NCBI RefSeq assembly: GCF_018736105.1
Contig: NZ_CP076135.1
Span: 1-64,000, forward strand
Length of the DNA stretch: 64,000 bases
Reading direction: 5' to 3'
From: Bradyrhizobium sediminis
GTDB lineage: Bacteria > Pseudomonadota > Alphaproteobacteria > Rhizobiales > Xanthobacteraceae
The notes beneath the pieces are model-generated. The model made no database searches. It was not told where the DNA came from and worked only from the letters and a program-made list of their open reading frames with translations. Position numbers and translations under genes: made by a program. Below are positions 59,899-64,000 of this stretch, in pieces. The stretch's first letter is position 1. Each line of letters begins with the position of its first letter.

Positions 59899-60711
59899 TC
59901 AGAGATCGCCGCTCAGATACCCGCTCAAATCGGTAATGACAGGCGCATCGCCGTTGAGCGGGTTGGCCGGGTCGCGCCGGTAACGCAGGGTTTCGAACCG
60001 CATCGCGCGGGCGTCCACCATCAACAGGCGGCCGACCAGTCCCTCGCCGAAGCCGACGATCTCGCGGATCGCCTCCAGCGCCATCATCGATCCCAAGACG
60101 CCTGCGAGCGCGCCCATCACGCCGGCCTCGGCGCAGGCCGGCACCGTGCCCGGCGGCGGCGGTTCGGGAAACAGGCAGCGATAGGTCGGATTGAGCTCGC
60201 CTTCGGCGTTGGTCTCGTGCGCGCGGATCGTGGTCAGCGATCCGTCGAACTGGCCTAGCGCCGCCGTGATCAGCGGCTTGGCGGCGAGGAAACACGCATC
60301 CGACACCAGATAGCGGGTTTCGAAATTGTCGGAACCGTCGAGCACCAGATCGTAGCTGCCGATCAGTTCCATCGCATTGTCGGCGGCCAGCCGGGTGGCG
60401 TGCGCCGCAAACCTGACATGGGGATTGAGCGCGTAGATCTGCCCGGCGGCGCTGTCGACCTTCAGCCTGCCGATGTCAGGCGTGGTGTGGATGATCTGGC
60501 GCTGCAGATTGGACAGCGACACGATGTCGTCGTCGACCGCGCCGAGCGTGCCGACACCGGCCGCGGCGAGGTACATCAACGCGGGCGCGCCGAGACCGCC
60601 GGCCCCGATCACCAGCACGGATGCTTCCTTGAGGGCGGCCTGGCCGGGGCCGCCGACCTCCCGCAGCACGATGTGGCGGGCGTATCGTTCGAGTTCCTCG
60701 GCGCTCAGCAT
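59899..60711 (-). CDS. moeB: MoeB/ThiF-family adenylyltransferase (molybdopterin-synthase adenylyltransferase)
   Basis: A 270-residue E1-like enzyme that adenylates the C-terminal glycine of a ubiquitin-like sulfur carrier such as MoaD. The N-terminal ERYARHIVLREVGG and the ATP-binding VLVIGAGGLGAPALMYLAAA are typical of MoeB, as is TVPACAEAGVMGALAG. The Cys pairs that bind structural zinc in E. coli MoeB are incomplete: TYRC has one Cys, and the C-terminal pair is replaced by DPANPLNGD. ThiF-type function is possible. The ATG at 60711 is chosen over a longer frame that runs through a repeat. Confidence 0.85.
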   Translation of the reverse strand: MLSAEELERYARHIVLREVGGPGQAALKEASVLVIGAGGLGAPALMYLAAAGVGTLGAVDDDIVSLSNLQRQIIHTTPDIGRLKVDSAAGQIYALNPHVRFAAHATRLAADNAMELIGSYDLVLDGSDNFETRYLVSDACFLAAKPLITAALGQFDGSLTTIRAHETNAEGELNPTYRCLFPEPPPPGTVPACAEAGVMGALAGVLGSMMALEAIREIVGFGEGLVGRLLMVDARAMRFETLRYRRDPANPLNGDAPVITDLSGYLSGDL

Positions 60712-60732
60712 ACTCAGGTATTTCCTTCCTTT

Positions 60733-60859
60733 GCCGTCATTGCGAGCCAACGGGTCGGCGCGCAGCGCCGCCCGATGACAGGCTCCGCGAAGCAATCTAT
60801 TGGCGCCATGCTCGGGGACCTGTGGATTGCTTCGTCGCTCCGCTCCTCGCAATGACGGC
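60733..60859. repeat. Inverted-repeat element of the GTCATTGCGAG type
   Basis: GCCGTCATTGCGAG at the left end and CTCGCAATGACGGC at the right end are reverse complements; inside are GCGAAGCAATC and GATTGCTTCGTCGC. This is a very common element in Bradyrhizobium and relatives as I recall. It lies upstream of moeB between divergent genes. Confidence 0.85.
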
Positions 60860-60954
60860 CCTTAATCTACCCCAAATTTGCTGAACCAGCGCATAGCTGT
60901 TGCCGACCAAGCAGATGTGCTTAATTGCGGCTACTTCAATGGACGGGACCTGTC

Positions 60955-62322
60955 ATGAGATCGCTGCTGATGGCAACATTGATGGTCGTGGCGATCGGGC
61001 CCCCCGCAAGTGCGCAGATGACGCCGCCCTCCACCGCTGGCGCCAGGCCGAAACAGGTCACGACCGTGCCGGTCCGGCCCGCGGTGCAGACCCCGGCCGA
61101 TACCGCCAAGGCGATGGCGCAGGCGGAGCGGCTGGCGATCCAGTCCGACCTCGCCTGGGTCGGCGATTACAATGGCGCGATCACGGGCGAAGTCAGCGAG
61201 CGCATGGTCGCCGCCATCAAGGCCTTTCAAAAGGCCCGCGGCGGCAAGCCGACCGGCGTGCTCAATCCGCAGGAGCGCGGTATCCTCGCCGAGACCGCGA
61301 AGCGGCGGCAGGACAATGTCGGCTGGAAGATCGTTACCGAGGCCGGCACCGGCGCGCGGCTCGGGGTGCCCACCAAACTGGTGCCGCAGCAATCCAGTGA
61401 CGCCAACGGCGCCAAATGGACCTCCCCCACCGGCACCGTGCAGATCCAGCTTGCGCGGAGCAAGGTGGCAGGCCCTTCCACCGCAAAGCTCGCCGAGCAG
61501 GAAAAGAAGGAGCCCGCCGGACGCAAGGTGGATTACACCGTGGTCAAGCCGGACTTCTTCGTGCTGTCGGGCATGCAGGGCCTGAAGAAATTCTACGTGC
61601 GCGGAACGTTCAAGGGCGACGAGGTCCGCATCCTCACCATCCTGTACGACCAGGCCGTCGAAGGCACCGTGGAGCCGGTGGTGATCGCGATGTCGAGCGC
61701 GTTCAACCCGTTCCCGGCTGGCGCGCAGATCGCCGGCCCGCCGCTGCGCAAGTCGGTCGAATACGGCACCGGCGTTGTCGTCAGCGGCGACGGCGCTATC
61801 CTCGCCGACCGTCAGGTCACCGACGGCTGTCTTGCGATCGCAATCGCCGGCCACGGCAACGCCGATCGGGTCGCCGTGGACAAGGACCGCGACCTCGCGC
61901 TATTGCGGATCTATGGCGCGCGCGGATTGCAGCCGCTGAGCCTCGCCAATGGCGCGGCGAAATCCGGCGTCGAACTCACCGGCATTGCCGATCCGGAGAA
62001 TCAGGGCGGTGCGGCGGCCGTGAGCAGCGTCAAGGCCTCGATCGCACCGGCCGGCAGCGGCAGCGATCTGGCGCTGTCGCCGGCGCCGGCGCTGGGCTTT
62101 TCGGGTGCCGCGGCGCTCGATACGGAAGGCAAGTTCGCCGGCATCGCGCTGTTCAAACCGGTGGTGGTGGCGGGACCGGCGAATGGCGCGGCTGCGGCGC
62201 AGGCGGCGCTGGTGCCAGCCGATGGTGTGCGCGACTTCCTCAAGACCAACGGCGTCAATGCGGCAGGCGGCTCATCGGACGCCAGGGCGGCGGTGGTGCG
62301 CGTGATCTGCGTAAGGAAGTAG
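60955..62322 (+). CDS. Exported protein with peptidoglycan-binding domain and degenerate S1 (HtrA-like) protease domain
   Basis: A 455-residue protein with a signal peptide (MRSLLMATLMVVAIGPPASA), a peptidoglycan-binding-like domain (about 60-105, DYNGAITGEVSERMVAAIKAF), a middle region of unknown fold, and a trypsin/HtrA-like domain (about 268-450). In that domain GTGVVVSGDGAILADRQVTD aligns with the catalytic-His region of HtrA, but the His is replaced (Q287); D313 (RDLALLRI) and S383 (GFSGAA, normally GNSGG) remain. The protein is probably an inactive relative that binds the cell wall. The ATG at 60955 gives the signal peptide at the N-terminus. Confidence 0.8.
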   Translation: MRSLLMATLMVVAIGPPASAQMTPPSTAGARPKQVTTVPVRPAVQTPADTAKAMAQAERLAIQSDLAWVGDYNGAITGEVSERMVAAIKAFQKARGGKPTGVLNPQERGILAETAKRRQDNVGWKIVTEAGTGARLGVPTKLVPQQSSDANGAKWTSPTGTVQIQLARSKVAGPSTAKLAEQEKKEPAGRKVDYTVVKPDFFVLSGMQGLKKFYVRGTFKGDEVRILTILYDQAVEGTVEPVVIAMSSAFNPFPAGAQIAGPPLRKSVEYGTGVVVSGDGAILADRQVTDGCLAIAIAGHGNADRVAVDKDRDLALLRIYGARGLQPLSLANGAAKSGVELTGIADPENQGGAAAVSSVKASIAPAGSGSDLALSPAPALGFSGAAALDTEGKFAGIALFKPVVVAGPANGAAAAQAALVPADGVRDFLKTNGVNAAGGSSDARAAVVRVICVRK

Positions 62323-62455
62323 GCGTCTCCTCATCCCGAGGCATGCCGCGCATCCGCGGCGTCGTCAGCTTGACGCAGATCAACGACAGCCCGGCTGGGC
62401 GGTTCACAAATTTCCAAAAGGTCATTACTGAAAAAGCAATTTCGCGGGAATGGCG

Positions 62456-62968
62456 ATGAAACGCTTGTTGACGATAGCGATCGTGGCATTCGCCGCCGGC
62501 ATGGCCGCTCCCGGAGCGGCCGTTGCGCAATCCCTGCCGCTGCCGACGCCCCTCGTCGAGGAGGTCATGGTCAAGACCTCGCTGCTGACGTTCAACGACG
62601 CCAACCTCACCGGCAACTATGCCGTGATGTATGCCAAGATGGCCAAGCCGTTTCGCGACAAGTTTACCGCCGACACCCTGAAGCAGGCTTTCAAGGTATT
62701 CGCCGGCAAGCATATCGATATCATTGCGGCCAAGCCGATCGTACCGACCAGTGCGGCGAAATTCGGCGGCAATGGATGGCTGATGCTGCGCGGCTATTTC
62801 GACACCTCGCCGAGCCGTCTCAACTATGAGCTCGACTTTGCCGTTTCGGAAGGCGAGTGGAAGCTGATCGCGATCGACGTCAAGGTCAGGGAGCAATCGA
62901 CCAGCGACGCCGGCGGGATCGGTCTTCTCACCCATGCGGCCAGCGATTTCTCCGCCGCCGGAAAGTAA
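62456..62968 (+). CDS. Exported hypothetical protein
   Basis: A 170-residue protein with a signal peptide (KRLLTIAIVAFAAGMAAPGAAVAQ). The mature part (about 25-170) ends in a strand-rich stretch, LNYELDFAVSEGEWKLIAIDVKV, which recalls DUF4864- or NTF2-like secreted domains; I do not assign it. The ATG at 62456 has GCGGGA just upstream; an ATG two codons earlier is possible. It is 133 bases after the degenerate protease gene and leads a run of three small genes. Confidence 0.7.
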   Translation: MKRLLTIAIVAFAAGMAAPGAAVAQSLPLPTPLVEEVMVKTSLLTFNDANLTGNYAVMYAKMAKPFRDKFTADTLKQAFKVFAGKHIDIIAAKPIVPTSAAKFGGNGWLMLRGYFDTSPSRLNYELDFAVSEGEWKLIAIDVKVREQSTSDAGGIGLLTHAASDFSAAGK

Positions 62969-62977
62969 GGTGCAGCC

Positions 62978-63223
62978 ATGACCGACGCCGTCCAACCGGT
63001 AGCCGCCTGGCGCAAGGTGCTCGCCGCACTTCTCGACTTCGTGATGGTGTTCTTCGGCGGCGGCTACGCCATCGGCTATTTGACCGGCAACGTGACGTCG
63101 GAGGGCTTCAAGCTCGAAGGCCTGCCGGCGCTGGTGCTGTTGACGCTGCTGATCGTCTACTTCGTGGCCGGCAGCAAATATCTGGGCGGCACGATCTGGC
63201 AGCGTATCCTGTACAAGCCCTGA
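62978..63223 (+). CDS. Small membrane protein (RDD-like)
   Basis: An 81-residue protein with two membrane helices (about 15-37 and 49-68) and an RDD-like pattern, WRKVLAALLDFVMVFF in helix one and GTIWQRIL at the end. RDD proteins are small inner-membrane proteins, some linked to ion transport. The ATG at 62978 follows AAGGTG. It lies 9 bases after one small gene and 9 before the next, so the three are probably an operon. Confidence 0.72.
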   Translation: MTDAVQPVAAWRKVLAALLDFVMVFFGGGYAIGYLTGNVTSEGFKLEGLPALVLLTLLIVYFVAGSKYLGGTIWQRILYKP

Positions 63224-63232
63224 GAGCGAACC

Positions 63233-63646
63233 ATGCCTGACTCGCAGCAGGACTTGCTGGCCGGGCTGAAGACCAGGCTCGGTGCACTCGGCCTGTCCGT
63301 CCATGAAGATGCGAAACAGGGCCTGGTCGGCGAAGCGCAACCGATCCGGTCGAAATGGTGGTTCGGCGCCCGCACCGTCACCTACCGGATGTCGTGCCGG
63401 CCGTCGGAAGCGGATCGTACGGTGCAGTTCCGCGAAGCTGTCACCGAATCGAGCTGGGGCCTGCCGCCGCCGACGGTGACCGTCGAGAAAACCAGGGTGA
63501 GCGGCTGGAAGCTGTCCGGCGAACGCAGCGACGTATCGCCGGGAGGCGGCGGCACCATCGACTACGCAAAGGTGCGCGACGCCGTCGAGCAGGCCGTCAC
63601 CGCCGCCGGCTGGACATTCCACCTGCAAGGCGGCCGCCTGCCCTGA
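63233..63646 (+). CDS. Hypothetical protein
   Basis: A 137-residue soluble protein I do not recognise. No signal peptide or membrane helix is visible. It has a positively charged middle (PIRSKWWFGARTVTYRMSCRPSE) and a Gly-rich GERSDVSPGGGGTIDYAKV stretch before a C-terminal helix-strand. It is the last of the run of three small genes. The ATG at 63233 follows GAGAGCG. Confidence 0.65.
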   Translation: MPDSQQDLLAGLKTRLGALGLSVHEDAKQGLVGEAQPIRSKWWFGARTVTYRMSCRPSEADRTVQFREAVTESSWGLPPPTVTVEKTRVSGWKLSGERSDVSPGGGGTIDYAKVRDAVEQAVTAAGWTFHLQGGRLP

Positions 63647-63676
63647 CGGACGGCGCGGCCTGCGATCCAGCGTCGA

Positions 63677-64000
63677 TTACGCCAGGCCAAACCGGATCCC
63701 CGCGCGCGCCAGCCCTCCGGCGAGACCGATCGGCGTGCCGTCGGCGCGCCAGCATGCCGCGCCCGACATCGACCCGTCTTCATGGAACTGGATCGCATTC
63801 ATGCCGCCGGCCACGGTCGGCACCGCCAGCACGTCGTGGCCCATCGACGCCAGCGCCGCGCGAACGCGGTCCGGCACGGCGGCTTCGACCTCCAGCGCAT
63901 TGCCTTCGGTCCAGACCCGCGGCGCCTCGACCGCCTCCTGCAGGCTCATGCCGTGATCGATCAGGTTGAGCAGCGCCTGCATCGCGCTTGGAAAGATCTT
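63677..64000 (-). CDS. Gamma-glutamyltransferase family protein, C-terminal part (runs off the window)
   Basis: The minus-strand frame stays open from the stop at 63677 to the last base. The visible 107 residues, KIFPSAMQALLNLIDHGMSL onward, with EAVEAPRVWTEGN and the GMNAIQFHEDGSMSGAACWRADGTPIG end, are the C-terminal part of the small subunit of gamma-glutamyltransferases. The catalytic Thr and the N-terminal part lie beyond the window, so activity cannot be judged. The CAT at 63980-63982 is an internal Met, not the start. Confidence 0.85.
   Translation of the reverse strand, partial: KIFPSAMQALLNLIDHGMSLQEAVEAPRVWTEGNALEVEAAVPDRVRAALASMGHDVLAVPTVAGGMNAIQFHEDGSMSGAACWRADGTPIGLAGGLARAGIRFGLA

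Overview
The window looks like the start of the chromosome of an alphaproteobacterium in the Bradyrhizobium / Rhodopseudomonas group (Nitrobacteraceae). It is GC-rich and opens on the first base of dnaA. It carries an Irr regulator with a heme regulatory motif of the Bradyrhizobium type. Its intergenic spaces are full of palindromic repeats of kinds I know from Bradyrhizobium chromosomes. This assignment rests on memory of gene order and protein sequence, not on a search.

Layout. (1) 1-8582: replication block dnaA, dnaN, recF, gyrB, then murA. A small DUF559 nuclease gene between two 63-bp inverted repeats splits dnaN from recF. (2) 8642-23915: mixed metabolism on both strands: MATE exporter, DUF2867, 2-hydroxychromene-2-carboxylate isomerase-like protein, MmgE/PrpD, GNAT, pirin, purC, enoyl-CoA hydratase, a broken MetX-like hydrolase, succinate-semialdehyde dehydrogenase, a beta-lactamase-fold serine hydrolase, an acyl-CoA ligase and an adenosine kinase. 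(3) 24041-39309: a mostly plus-strand housekeeping run: murJ, trpS, universal stress protein, nfuA, tsaB, rimI, fur, HAD phosphatase, miaB, phoH, ybeY, corC-like, lnt, an XRE regulator, an M20 peptidase and trmB. (4) 39469-41500: PhyH-family dioxygenase and DUF2336 on the minus strand. (5) 41632-52089: the transcription/translation operon rimP-nusA-ylxR-infB-rbfA-truB-rpsO-pnp. It has a clear promoter, a short upstream ORF and an intrinsic attenuator in front, and a strong terminator behind. (6) 52253-64000: Tat-exported superoxide dismutase, GNAT, GST, the fabA-fabB-fabI operon divergent from irr, an SH3 protein, a 2-hydroxyacid dehydrogenase, a MoeB-like protein, a degenerate secreted S1-type protease with three small genes behind it, and the C-terminal part of a gamma-glutamyltransferase running off the end.

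How it works together. Most genes are chromosomal core functions: replication, envelope building (murA, murJ, lnt, fabAB/fabI), tRNA modification (tsaB, miaB, trmB, truB), ribosome maturation (ybeY, rimP, rbfA) and iron control (fur, irr). No prophage, insertion sequence, CRISPR array, rRNA or tRNA gene was seen.

Most notable points: the DUF559 gene that fits almost to the base between two inverted double-hairpin repeats which could also supply its ribosome-binding site; a MurA with Asp in place of the fosfomycin-target Cys; the rimP leader with a nearly leaderless upstream ORF over a terminator; a secreted trypsin-fold protein that has lost its catalytic His; and at least eight kinds of palindromic intergenic elements, two of which overlap a start or stop codon.
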